From Patescibacteria group bacterium (GTDB lineage Bacteria; Patescibacteriota; Saccharimonadia; Saccharimonadales; CAIOMD01), in contig JALOQO010000035.1 in assembly GCA_025453305.1 (NCBI GenBank), positions 1 to 6,558 of the forward strand: a stretch of 6,558 nucleotides of DNA. Direction: 5' to 3'. A program made the translations under genes and the position numbers. Numbering within the stretch: position 1 is the stretch's first letter; the number at the start of each line of letters is the position of its first letter. Positions 1 through 5,370 of this stretch are shown one piece after another. The notes below the pieces were generated by a model. That model was not told the DNA's origin. It did no database searches and was given only the letters and a program-made list of their open reading frames with translations.

Positions 1-142
1 ACAGGTTATTAAGGCATCACAAAGTCTAATAGGCGACCATGAAACATCAATGGGAACAATTAGGTTTAAATATGGAACTTTACCACCGGAAAAGCTTATT
101 ATGCAATTGGTTGAACTTAGAAAAGAAGAAATATTAAAATAA
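1..142 (+). CDS. 3' end of an unidentified protein, possibly nucleoside diphosphate kinase-like
   Basis: Only one plus-strand frame (codons starting at position 2) stays open to the TAA at 140-142; the other two hit stops within the first 30 bases. The last 46 residues are visible and include LIGDHETSMGTIRFKYG followed by a charged helix ending EEILK. The 'LIG ... GTIR' pattern recalls the segment of nucleoside diphosphate kinases in which a conserved Gly-Thr-Ile-Arg follows an Ile-Gly, but here the gap is about three residues shorter, and the family's usual C-terminal part is absent or replaced. The identification is therefore weak and the protein should be treated as unknown. No terminator follows; the next promoter begins 3 bases past the stop. 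Confidence 0.55.
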   Translation, partial: QVIKASQSLIGDHETSMGTIRFKYGTLPPEKLIMQLVELRKEEILK

Positions 143-145
143 TGC

Positions 146-173
146 TTAACTTCAAGGCATTTGTATCTATAAT
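146..173 (+). promoter_or_regulatory. Sigma-70-type promoter for the LOR-family gene
   Basis: A perfect TATAAT at 168-173 is preceded, after a 16-base spacer, by TTAACT at 146-151, which matches four of six positions of the -35 consensus. Transcription would begin near 180, giving a leader of about 18 bases that carries the ribosome binding site. The prediction rests on motif matching alone. Confidence 0.55.
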
Positions 174-183
174 ATTAGTTACT

Positions 184-190
184 AAAGGAG
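184..190 (+). promoter_or_regulatory. Ribosome binding site of the LOR-family gene
   Basis: AAAGGAG lies 7 bases before the ATG at 198. This spacing favours 198 over the second in-frame ATG at 204, which would have a 13-base gap. Confidence 0.75.
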
Positions 191-197
191 TAAATTT

Positions 198-692
198 ATG
201 GCGATGAAACGATTTTTAGTAAAAAGCAAACTTGGTATTGGGCGAGATTTTAATGTTTACGATGACGAAGAGGCTAAAAACAAAGTATATTATATTGATG
301 CGAAAATGGGTTTAGGCACTAAGGCTGAAATTCTATCATCCGATAGAAAATTACTGTATAAAGCAAAGGGTAGAATTTTAAACATTCCCCGTAAGATGGA
401 ATATTTTTCATCCGATGGCGATTTAGTAGCAAAAGTAGTTGCCCGCTTTTCGCCTATTAAATCTCGCCTAACTATGGAGTTGGCAAACGGTAGTAAGTGG
501 GAACTCGCTGGTAATATTTTAGGTATAAATTATATTGTTGTTGAAGGTGATAAGAAAATTATTGAAATCAACCAAAAGTGGGTAACAATTAGAGATAAGT
601 ATTTTGTTGAAATTTCTGAAGATGTTGATGCTGCGCTGGCATTGGGTCTAGTTTGGGCAATTGATATCTGGCGCGAAGGCAAAAATAACTAA
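198..692 (+). CDS. LOR/tubby-like family protein (LURP-one-related, YxjI-like)
   Basis: This 164-residue protein has the size and layout of bacterial LURP-one-related proteins, which fold as a tubby-like twelve-strand barrel around a hydrophobic helix. What can be seen is a series of short beta-strand-like segments. These begin with FLVKSKLGIGRDFNVYD (residues 6-22) and continue through the middle with 'KLLYKAKGRI' (about 51-60) and 'KMEYFSSDGDLVAKV' (about 66-80). Near the C-terminus come KWVTIRDKYFVEI (126-138), an acidic EDVD, and the hydrophobic helix around ALALGLVWAIDI (145-156), the usual ending of this family. There is no signal peptide or catalytic motif. Its biochemical role is unknown; tubby-like domains in eukaryotes bind phosphoinositides, but that cannot be transferred here. 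It has its own promoter and a strong ribosome binding site, so it is probably expressed independently of the upstream gene. Family assignment is fairly secure; function is not. Confidence 0.85.
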   Translation: MAMKRFLVKSKLGIGRDFNVYDDEEAKNKVYYIDAKMGLGTKAEILSSDRKLLYKAKGRILNIPRKMEYFSSDGDLVAKVVARFSPIKSRLTMELANGSKWELAGNILGINYIVVEGDKKIIEINQKWVTIRDKYFVEISEDVDAALALGLVWAIDIWREGKNN

Positions 693-719
693 AAAGGAAT
701 AGCTCCGTTTAATACGATA

Positions 720-725
720 TATAAT
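720..725 (+). promoter_or_regulatory. Possible -10 element upstream of the EamA transporter gene
   Basis: TATAAT occurs in the 65-base gap after the LOR gene, 33 bases before the GTG start. No convincing -35 hexamer lies 16-18 bases upstream, so either the promoter is weak or activator-dependent, or the transporter is read through from the LOR promoter. No terminator is visible between the two genes. Confidence 0.35.
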
Positions 726-757
726 AATAGCAGTATAAGTTTAGTTTAGGGTGAATT

Positions 758-1618
758 GTGTGGATAATTTTTGCATTTGGTTCGGCGTTTTTTTCTGGAT
801 TAACAGCGGTTCTGGCTAAGATTGGCTTAAAAGGGGTTGATTCTAATGTTGCTACAGCTATAAGAACGGTAGTTATACTTGTTCTTTCTTGGTTAGTGGT
901 GTTATCTGTTGGTTCATATGTAACAATTAGTCAAATAAGTGCAAAAACTTTAATATTTTTGATATTTTCTGGATTTGCCACCGGGGCCTCTTGGTTGTTT
1001 TATTTTAAAGCATTACAACTTGGTGATGTTAATAAAGTAACTCCTATAGATAAATCTAGCGTTATATTAACTATGATCTTGGGGATGTCAATACTGGGCG
1101 AGACTGTTTCGGTTTTAAAAATTATGGGTATGTTTATGATTGGTTTAGGTACTTATTTGATGATAACCAAAAAGAAAACAGAAACCACCAATAAGCCTCA
1201 ATTAAAGTGGTTAATATACGCTTTTTTATCTGCATTGTTTGCTAGCTTAACTGCAATTTTAGGCAAAATTGGTATAGAAAATGTAGAGTCTAATCTTGGA
1301 ACAGCTATTAGAACTATTGTAGTTTTAATATTGGCATGGGTGATAGTTTTTATAACCAACAAGCAATCAGAACTAAAAACAATAAGTAAAAGAAATTATT
1401 TGTTCCTGATACTATCAGGTATAACTACATGCTTGGCGTGGCTAAGTTATTATAGGGCTTTACAAACTGGTCCGGCGAGCGTTGTTGTGCCTATTGATAA
1501 ATTAAGTGTAGTAGTTGCTGTGATATTTGCATTTTTTGTTTTAGGAGAAAGACTAACCTTAAAATCGTTTATCGGATTAGTTTTAATTATTATAGGTACT
1601 TTAGTATTATTAATTTAA
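758..1618 (+). CDS. EamA-family (drug/metabolite transporter superfamily) 10-TM permease
   Basis: An integral inner-membrane protein of 286 residues with about ten hydrophobic helices in two repeated halves (about 1-137 and 150-286), the classic EamA design of two five-helix units. The halves are clearly homologous: residues 21-45 and 170-194 are identical at 15 of 25 positions, each with KIG, SN and TAIRT. Each half also carries a PIDK motif (96-99 and 245-248) before a helix ending in LGE (113-115 and 262-264). Members export or import small metabolites, amino acids or drugs; the substrate cannot be read from sequence. The start is GTG at 758: an in-frame TGA at 752-754 rules out anything upstream, and the weak AGGG at 748-751 is the only Shine-Dalgarno candidate. 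The gene ends 20 bases from the convergently transcribed histidine kinase, with no strong terminator between them. Confidence 0.9.
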   Translation: MWIIFAFGSAFFSGLTAVLAKIGLKGVDSNVATAIRTVVILVLSWLVVLSVGSYVTISQISAKTLIFLIFSGFATGASWLFYFKALQLGDVNKVTPIDKSSVILTMILGMSILGETVSVLKIMGMFMIGLGTYLMITKKKTETTNKPQLKWLIYAFLSALFASLTAILGKIGIENVESNLGTAIRTIVVLILAWVIVFITNKQSELKTISKRNYLFLILSGITTCLAWLSYYRALQTGPASVVVPIDKLSVVVAVIFAFFVLGERLTLKSFIGLVLIIIGTLVLLI

Positions 1619-1638
1619 TATGGTTTTAATATCCAAAC

Positions 1639-3078
1639 CTAATTATCTTGCGGTTTATCAATTAGCGAGTTTCTGGGAAATTCAAAACCAAAAGTGCTAC
1701 CTTGGTTTTCTTGGCTGTTAAATATAATTGAACCCCCCTGGGCGATGATTATCTTTTTAGCCATGTATAGACCCAAACCCGTGCCGTCTGGGCGCATTTT
1801 TCGGGCATTTTGAGCGCGATAAAATTTAGTAAACAAGTAAGGTTGGTCTTTTTTGGAGATACCTAGGCCCGTGTCTTTTACTGTGAACCTGACATACTCG
1901 GCCGTACTAACGAGTTCAATATCAACTCGCCCACCGGCAGGGGTGTAATATAAAGCATTATCCATAAAGTTCATAATAACTTGTCTGGTTTTTGTTTCGT
2001 CTAGCCAAACAGAGGGGAAGTTTAGTGGCTTTGTGTAATATAGTCTTACTTTTCTGTTTTGGGCGTTTGGCATTAGCTGTTTAATTTCGCTGTCGACAAT
2101 TTCTGATAAATCGGTTTCTGATCTTGTGATGTTGAATTTGCCCGTTCTAAGCCTGGATACATTTAACAAATCAGAAATTAAATAGACCATTCTTTGGGAG
2201 CTATCAAAAGCTTGCTGAAGCATAGCTTTTTGCTGGTCGTTTATTTCGCCAAATTCACCCTCTAATACCATGCTGACATAGCCTTTCATACTTGTTAGTG
2301 GCGTTCTGAGTTGATGGCTAGCCATACTAATAAATTCGTCTTTGGTAGAGTCGATTTCTTTAAGTTTTTGATTAGTTTGAGTTAACTCATTTACGATTTC
2401 TTGATTTTCTTCATATAACAACCTATTCTGTATTGCTATACCAGTAGGTTGAGCTAACCGTTCAATTAATTCAATATCATTTATTTTGGGTATTACTTCT
2501 GTTAGACCTACTACCATTACACCGGTAAGATTACCCCTAGATTCGAGTTTGGTAATGTAAAGAGAGGCTATTTTTAAGTTGTTCTTTAGTGTATCAAGTA
2601 ATTCTTGTTTTGTGTTTTCGAAAACATCTAGTTTTATAGCAGTTTCTTGCGAAGAAAGGTCAATAATTAAATTTCTGTGTCTACTTATAGCCCAGTCGCT
2701 CGTAGTATCAATCTTTAAAAGTGATATATTTGTTGATATATCAGCAGAAACAAATTTTGAACCGGTGTTAATAAAATATCCCTGCATTGATATATGTGTT
2801 TCGTGGTGGTGATTTAGTGACATTATGCCAACAAAACTATAGGGAGACTGATTAATTATAGCCTTAGATATTTCTGTACTAAGAGTCTTTAAGTTTCTTG
2901 ATGAATCTAAAATTAGCAGATCAATAGCTCTTAAGATAGATAAAGTTCTATTTGTTTGAGACAGGGCAACATTTTGGGTATACATTTGTTGCGCTATTCG
3001 TTCGAAATCTTTGCGCAGAGTAGATTCTGCGGTTTGGGGCAGTTCTTGATCGGGCTTGTTTGTTGTTAAATCTTGCAT
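1639..3078 (-). CDS. Soluble sensor histidine kinase (coiled coil - GAF-like - HisKA - HATPase)
   Basis: A 479-residue kinase without membrane segments. In order it has a charged N-terminus with a predicted helix (about 18-50), a GAF-like sensory domain (about 50-218), a coiled-coil linker (about 220-248), the HisKA dimerisation domain, and the ATP-binding domain. The phosphoacceptor is His255 in SHQLRTPL. The catalytic domain has the N box around Asn370/Asn374 (MNFMDNALYYTP), the G1 box DTGLGI (402-407), the F box LFTKFYRA (415-422) and the G2 box GTGLGL (432-437). All key nucleotide-binding residues are intact, so it should autophosphorylate. The residue after His is Gln rather than the commoner Glu/Asp, a variant also found in active kinases. 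It is the last gene of a three-gene operon and no response regulator lies in the window. The start is ATG at 3076-3078, which has no Shine-Dalgarno; a hairpin sits directly in front of it. The missing transmembrane input may be supplied by the membrane protein two genes upstream (inference). Confidence 0.93.
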   Translation of the reverse strand: MQDLTTNKPDQELPQTAESTLRKDFERIAQQMYTQNVALSQTNRTLSILRAIDLLILDSSRNLKTLSTEISKAIINQSPYSFVGIMSLNHHHETHISMQGYFINTGSKFVSADISTNISLLKIDTTSDWAISRHRNLIIDLSSQETAIKLDVFENTKQELLDTLKNNLKIASLYITKLESRGNLTGVMVVGLTEVIPKINDIELIERLAQPTGIAIQNRLLYEENQEIVNELTQTNQKLKEIDSTKDEFISMASHQLRTPLTSMKGYVSMVLEGEFGEINDQQKAMLQQAFDSSQRMVYLISDLLNVSRLRTGKFNITRSETDLSEIVDSEIKQLMPNAQNRKVRLYYTKPLNFPSVWLDETKTRQVIMNFMDNALYYTPAGGRVDIELVSTAEYVRFTVKDTGLGISKKDQPYLFTKFYRAQNARKMRPDGTGLGLYMAKKIIIAQGGSIIFNSQENQGSTFGFEFPRNSLIDKPQDN

Positions 3079-3081
3079 ATT

Positions 3082-3107
3082 GGTTTAGCGCCAGTATTAG
3101 CTAAACC
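3082..3107 (-). promoter_or_regulatory. Perfect 8-bp hairpin spanning the stop of the 119-aa gene and abutting the kinase start
   Basis: GGTTTAGC (3082-3089) and GCTAAACC (3100-3107) are exact reverse complements separated by 10 bases. In the minus-strand mRNA the hairpin covers the UAG stop of the upstream gene (3101-3103) and ends 3 bases before the AUG of the histidine kinase, filling the space where a ribosome binding site would be. No U-run follows, so it is not an intrinsic terminator. A role in translational coupling or start-site control is inferred. Confidence 0.55.
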
Positions 3108-3460
3108 CTCAACAAACTAGGAGTTTGGTCAACAGGAATTTGTTGCAAATACTTAGCTGCTGCCTCTTTGCAAACCTCTACCGCCGCATGACCAAAAAAG
3201 TCTCGGTATTGCTCAATGAGTTTGTCTATGATTAATGAACCGTTGCCATTTATTATGACCTTCTTTGACACAGGATCATAAGATAATCCTTGGACTTTTT
3301 GTGCTTGTTCAACAGCTAAGGCTGGCCCGATAATTAACGACTGCTGGGCAATTATATTGAGAATAATATTAGAATATACTTCTTTTCTGGCAGCTTCGCT
3401 AGAAGCTAACTCTAGGATTGTTGGTTGATGAGCTGGTGCACTTGTAGCTTGATTGTCCAT
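3101..3460 (-). CDS. Hypothetical 119-aa soluble protein between membrane sensor and kinase
   Basis: I do not recognise a named family. The protein has a disordered, Ala/Pro-containing N-terminus (1-15) and a long helix with a hydrophobic face (about 16-40). A conserved-looking segment follows, LIIGPALAVEQAQKV (42-56), then a short beta hairpin around KKVIINGNG (66-74) and a C-terminal helical region. That last region contains LIEQYRDFFGHAAVEVC (81-97) and ends in a Pro-containing tail. There is no signal peptide or membrane segment, so it is probably cytoplasmic. The helix - hairpin - helix layout could suit a protein-interaction or kinase-regulating module, but this is only inference from its position. 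Its ATG at 3458-3460 overlaps the TAA of the membrane-protein gene by one base, and an AAAGG (3469-3473) sits 8 bases upstream, so it is translated in tandem with that gene. It is followed after 22 bases by the histidine kinase. Confidence 0.8.
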   Translation of the reverse strand: MDNQATSAPAHQPTILELASSEAARKEVYSNIILNIIAQQSLIIGPALAVEQAQKVQGLSYDPVSKKVIINGNGSLIIDKLIEQYRDFFGHAAVEVCKEAAAKYLQQIPVDQTPSLLRV

Positions 3461-4476
3461 TAATCTTGCCTTTCTTGTTCAAAATCTGGGTTACGGTTAT
3501 GCAGACTATCTGCATCAGGCATTTGGGACAAGTCTCTTTGGGTATAATTATTATTTGCCTGTGAAGTTATTTTATCGTTTGTTGTTTCAATTGGTATGAT
3601 ATTTTCTGGCTGTGTATTATTAGTTGTTGGGTCAATAGAGGGATTTTCAAAACCATTTGATTTAGTTTTCCATGTAAATCTAGGGTCTAACATAGAAATA
3701 CCCAAGCCGAGCAGGACAACCATTAGTATGAATAATAAATCAACGAAATTTCCATTATAGTAGGTTCCGTTGCCGTCGGTAAAAGAAAAGCTAAAATCGG
3801 CTAAAAATAATAACACGAAAGAAGATAATATAATGACAATTTGTCTTTTAAAACGACCACCCAGATAGTTCCACGAAAATATAAATATCAACAATGACAT
3901 TGTTAGTAAAATAGTATCCCCCAAGGGAAAGGCTAAGTCAAAAATAGATTGCCAAATAGATTGTTCACTAGAAAACAGCACTCCCTCTCTGGCTATTACT
4001 ACAAGCATAAAATATGAGAATAAGAACATAGAGAGTATCACAACAGCGGCGACCGTCAAACCGCTTACATCCCTAAAACCATATTTAGAACCAGTAGCTT
4101 TTGCAAGTGAGTATGTTCCGTAAATCCAAACAGGAATAACACTAATTAGTATTATATCCATAGCATAAGATTGGGGTACTTCGGCTGAAGGGTCTATTAA
4201 TAAATAATAAGTCCAGTAAGATTGCCCCACACCCCATAGCAATAAACCTAGAGCCAAAAAGAATACCGCTCTCCCTACATTGCTTTTAAACCAACCCCAC
4301 TGTTTAGCCGTAATCATACCAAGTAATCCAAAAATCAAAGCGCTAATAGCCATGCCCACTTGCCAGTAGCTATTAATATCTTCTCCTTTAAAACCGCTAA
4401 AATATATATAAGCCCATGATAAAATCATAAGACTAGATATTATTGTTATAATGATAAACTTTAGTTTTTTTGACAT
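3460..4476 (-). CDS. 8-TM sensor-like integral membrane protein with Asn/Thr/Gln-rich tail
   Basis: A 338-residue membrane protein with eight hydrophobic helices at roughly 7-26, 37-56, 69-91, 104-123, 137-160, 174-199, 210-230 and 243-262. Positive charges at the N-terminus (MSKKLK) and after the last helix (RFTWKTK) put both ends in the cytoplasm. The motifs PLGDTILL (184-191) and LADFSFSF (225-232), and GTYYNGNFVDLL (237-248), resemble the multi-pass sensor domains often fused in front of GGDEF/EAL or histidine-kinase domains, where 'GD', 'AD' and 'GTY..G...D' recur. Here no output domain follows. Instead there is a 75-residue polar tail (about 264-338) rich in Asn, Thr, Gln and Asp, probably disordered and possibly a docking segment. 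It is the first gene of the operon with the 119-residue protein and the soluble kinase, so the sensory input appears to be split off as its own polypeptide. Start at 4476 follows only a weak purine stretch (AAGAGAAA). Confidence 0.85.
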   Translation of the reverse strand: MSKKLKFIIITIISSLMILSWAYIYFSGFKGEDINSYWQVGMAISALIFGLLGMITAKQWGWFKSNVGRAVFFLALGLLLWGVGQSYWTYYLLIDPSAEVPQSYAMDIILISVIPVWIYGTYSLAKATGSKYGFRDVSGLTVAAVVILSMFLFSYFMLVVIAREGVLFSSEQSIWQSIFDLAFPLGDTILLTMSLLIFIFSWNYLGGRFKRQIVIILSSFVLLFLADFSFSFTDGNGTYYNGNFVDLLFILMVVLLGLGISMLDPRFTWKTKSNGFENPSIDPTTNNTQPENIIPIETTNDKITSQANNNYTQRDLSQMPDADSLHNRNPDFEQERQD

Positions 4477-4491
4477 AGTTATTTCTCTTAT

Positions 4492-4514
4492 GGTTATAAT
4501 AACCTAAATAGGTT
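4492..4514. repeat. Two overlapping inverted repeats in the divergent promoter region
   Basis: GGTTA-TAA-TAACC (4492-4504) is a perfect inverted repeat with a 3-base centre. AACCTA-AA-TAGGTT (4501-4514) is a second, with 6-base arms, sharing the AACC half-site with the first. Together they give three alternating GGTT/AACC half-sites 16-38 bases upstream of the membrane-sensor ATG, over its predicted -10 and spacer. This is an operator-like arrangement; the binding protein is unknown. Confidence 0.5.
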
Positions 4515-4525
4515 TATATAGGCAA
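4496..4525 (-). promoter_or_regulatory. Predicted promoter of the membrane sensor / kinase operon
   Basis: Read on the minus strand, TTGCCT (4520-4525, four of six consensus bases) is followed after 18 bases by TATTAT (4496-4501, five of six). Transcription would start near 4489, leaving a leader of about a dozen bases before the ATG. The inverted repeats at 4492-4514 cover the -10 and most of the spacer. Confidence 0.4.
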
Positions 4526-4552
4526 CTTGATTACAGTTATTTATCAATGTAT

Positions 4553-4582
4553 TTTACGGTTACCGCGGGGCGGGTGTATAAT
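4553..4582 (+). promoter_or_regulatory. Promoter of the DUF6325 / SHOCT gene pair with GC-rich spacer
   Basis: A perfect TATAAT at 4577-4582 is preceded after 18 bases by TTTACG (4553-4558, four of six -35 bases). The spacer is strikingly GC-rich (4562-4575, 12 of 14 bases G or C) and holds two small overlapping palindromes, CGGT-T-ACCG (4557-4565) and CCGCGG (4563-4568). A protein-binding site in the spacer is plausible but unproven. Confidence 0.55.
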
Positions 4583-4597
4583 GTGTAGGTACTAAAT

Positions 4598-4603
4598 AAG
4601 GAG
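4598..4603 (+). promoter_or_regulatory. Ribosome binding site of the DUF6325-like gene
   Basis: AAGGAG lies 5 bases before the ATG at 4609 and fixes this start. Confidence 0.75.
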
Positions 4604-4608
4604 AAATT

Positions 4609-5025
4609 ATGAGAGGACCAATAGACTATATCGTAGTTGGATTTGATGGCCCAAAATTTGATGGAAGCGTTTTATCGGCGCTGGCCGAATCAATAGATAA
4701 GGGCATAGTAGCCTTAGTAGCACTTTCGGTTGTAGCAAAAGACGATCAGGGTACGGTTACGGTTATGGATGTTTCTGAATTCGATGACGAGTTTGTTGTT
4801 CAGTTTGCCCAAAAATATAATGTCGATTCCCATCTAGTTACAGCAGAAGACAAAGAAGAAGTAGCCGACTTACTAGAAAACGACACCGCCGCAGCGTTAT
4901 TAGTAATAGAACAGCTATGGGCAAAGCCACTTAAAAAAGCAATAATTAACGCCAATGGATACTTAATCGCCGAAGGTCGTATTCACCCAGAGGCGGTAGC
5001 AGAACTAGAAAGCGAGGAGGAATAG
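4609..5025 (+). CDS. DUF6325-family protein of unknown function
   Basis: A 138-residue acidic cytoplasmic protein whose layout matches the DUF6325 family as I recall it. It starts with GPIDYIVVGFDG (3-14), then an 'LAESIDKGIVALVALSVVAKDDQGTV' type helix-strand block (about 25-50). A Val/Met-Asp segment with SEFDDE (56-61) follows, then a helical acidic middle. The C-terminal part has AAALLVIEQLWAKPLKKAI (94-112) and NGYLIAEGRI (116-125). The repeated strand-helix pattern suggests an alpha/beta ferredoxin-like fold; there is no signal peptide, membrane segment or catalytic motif. In other bacteria members are commonly followed by a small SHOCT-domain protein, exactly as here, which supports the assignment. 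The role is unknown. It has its own promoter and strong ribosome binding site and is translated in tandem with the next gene. Confidence 0.8.
   Translation: MRGPIDYIVVGFDGPKFDGSVLSALAESIDKGIVALVALSVVAKDDQGTVTVMDVSEFDDEFVVQFAQKYNVDSHLVTAEDKEEVADLLENDTAAALLVIEQLWAKPLKKAIINANGYLIAEGRIHPEAVAELESEEE
5015..5020 (+). promoter_or_regulatory. Consensus ribosome binding site of the SHOCT gene inside the upstream gene
   Basis: AGGAGG sits within the last codons of the DUF6325-like gene, 6 bases before the ATG at 5027. The TAG stop (5023-5025) and this ATG are one base apart, so translation is likely coupled. Confidence 0.8.
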
Positions 5026-5026
5026 T

Positions 5027-5287
5027 ATGCCAGGTTTATTAAGAGGAATGGCTAGAACAGCCGCAGTAGTAGGTACAGCGAATGCCGTAAGTCACAAACA
5101 ACAACAAAGATGGGCGGGTCAACAACAAGAACAAATTGCTCAACAACAAACACAGTATGCACCACCAGTTATGCCAGCGCAAGATGACACAGCTGTTCAA
5201 CTACAGCAATTAGCAGCGTTAAGGGATCAAGGTATATTAACGGAAGCTGAATTTACCGCCAAAAAGCAACAGATTCTTGGGTTATAA
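5027..5287 (+). CDS. Small SHOCT-domain protein
   Basis: An 86-residue protein in three parts. First is an N-terminal segment, LLRGMARTAAVVGTANAV (4-21), that is mildly hydrophobic. Second is a Gln-rich linker (about 24-43, encoded largely by CAA repeats) with a Pro-containing stretch to about 50. Third is a C-terminal SHOCT domain (about 52-86) with the typical LQQLAALRDQGILTEAEF pattern followed by KKQQILGL. SHOCT ('short C-terminal') domains are roughly 30-residue helical hairpins found at the ends of many bacterial proteins and thought to mediate oligomerisation or protein contacts. The 'MARTAAVVGTA' start is shared with actinobacterial SHOCT proteins next to DUF6325 genes. It probably works with the upstream product, and both messages end at the hairpin 20 bases downstream. 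Its exact role is unknown. Confidence 0.85.
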   Translation: MPGLLRGMARTAAVVGTANAVSHKQQQRWAGQQQEQIAQQQTQYAPPVMPAQDDTAVQLQQLAALRDQGILTEAEFTAKKQQILGL

Positions 5288-5306
5288 ATAAAATAATTTA
5301 GAACTA

Positions 5307-5344
5307 AATAAAGCCTACCGGCAAATTTATTGGTAGGCTTTATT
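5307..5344 (+). terminator. Strong hairpin terminator after the SHOCT gene
   Basis: AATAAAGCCTACC (5307-5319) pairs perfectly with GGTAGGCTTTATT (5332-5344): a 13-bp stem with a 12-base loop. The 3' arm ends CUUUAUU and is followed by a T-rich stretch after a GGAG, so the U-tract is imperfect; A-rich and T-rich flanks could let it work in both directions. It separates the DUF6325/SHOCT pair from the next gene. Confidence 0.75.
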
Positions 5345-5356
5345 GGAGTTTAATTT

Positions 5357-5362
5357 TATAAT
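5357..5362 (+). promoter_or_regulatory. -10 element immediately upstream of the glucosidase-like gene
   Basis: A perfect TATAAT lies 8 bases before the ATG at 5371. The expected start of transcription (about 5368-5370) almost coincides with the start codon, which would give a leaderless or nearly leaderless mRNA. No good -35 is seen; the region it would occupy lies in the terminator hairpin. Confidence 0.45.
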
Positions 5363-5370
5363 AAGTGTAT

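Noticed and set aside
758..1618. Internal similarity between the two halves of the transporter as a possible recent duplication
   Set aside because: The two-repeat design is normal for EamA proteins, and the nucleotide sequences of the halves have diverged, so the duplication is ancient.
1622..1639. GGTTT...AAACC inverted repeat between the converging transporter and kinase genes
   Set aside because: The stem is only 5 bp, AT-rich and without a clear U-tract, too weak to call a terminator.
2579..2812. A 77-codon plus-strand open frame inside the kinase gene
   Set aside because: It is antisense to the well-supported GAF-like region of the kinase, has no ribosome binding site and its product is a Ser/Phe-rich string without recognisable features.
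4555..4760. The 9-mer TACGGTTAC at 4555-4563 and again at 4752-4760
   Set aside because: The second copy lies in coding sequence for a Val-Thr-Val-Thr stretch with a local ACGGTT repeat; a 9-base match over this distance is not strong evidence of a shared site.
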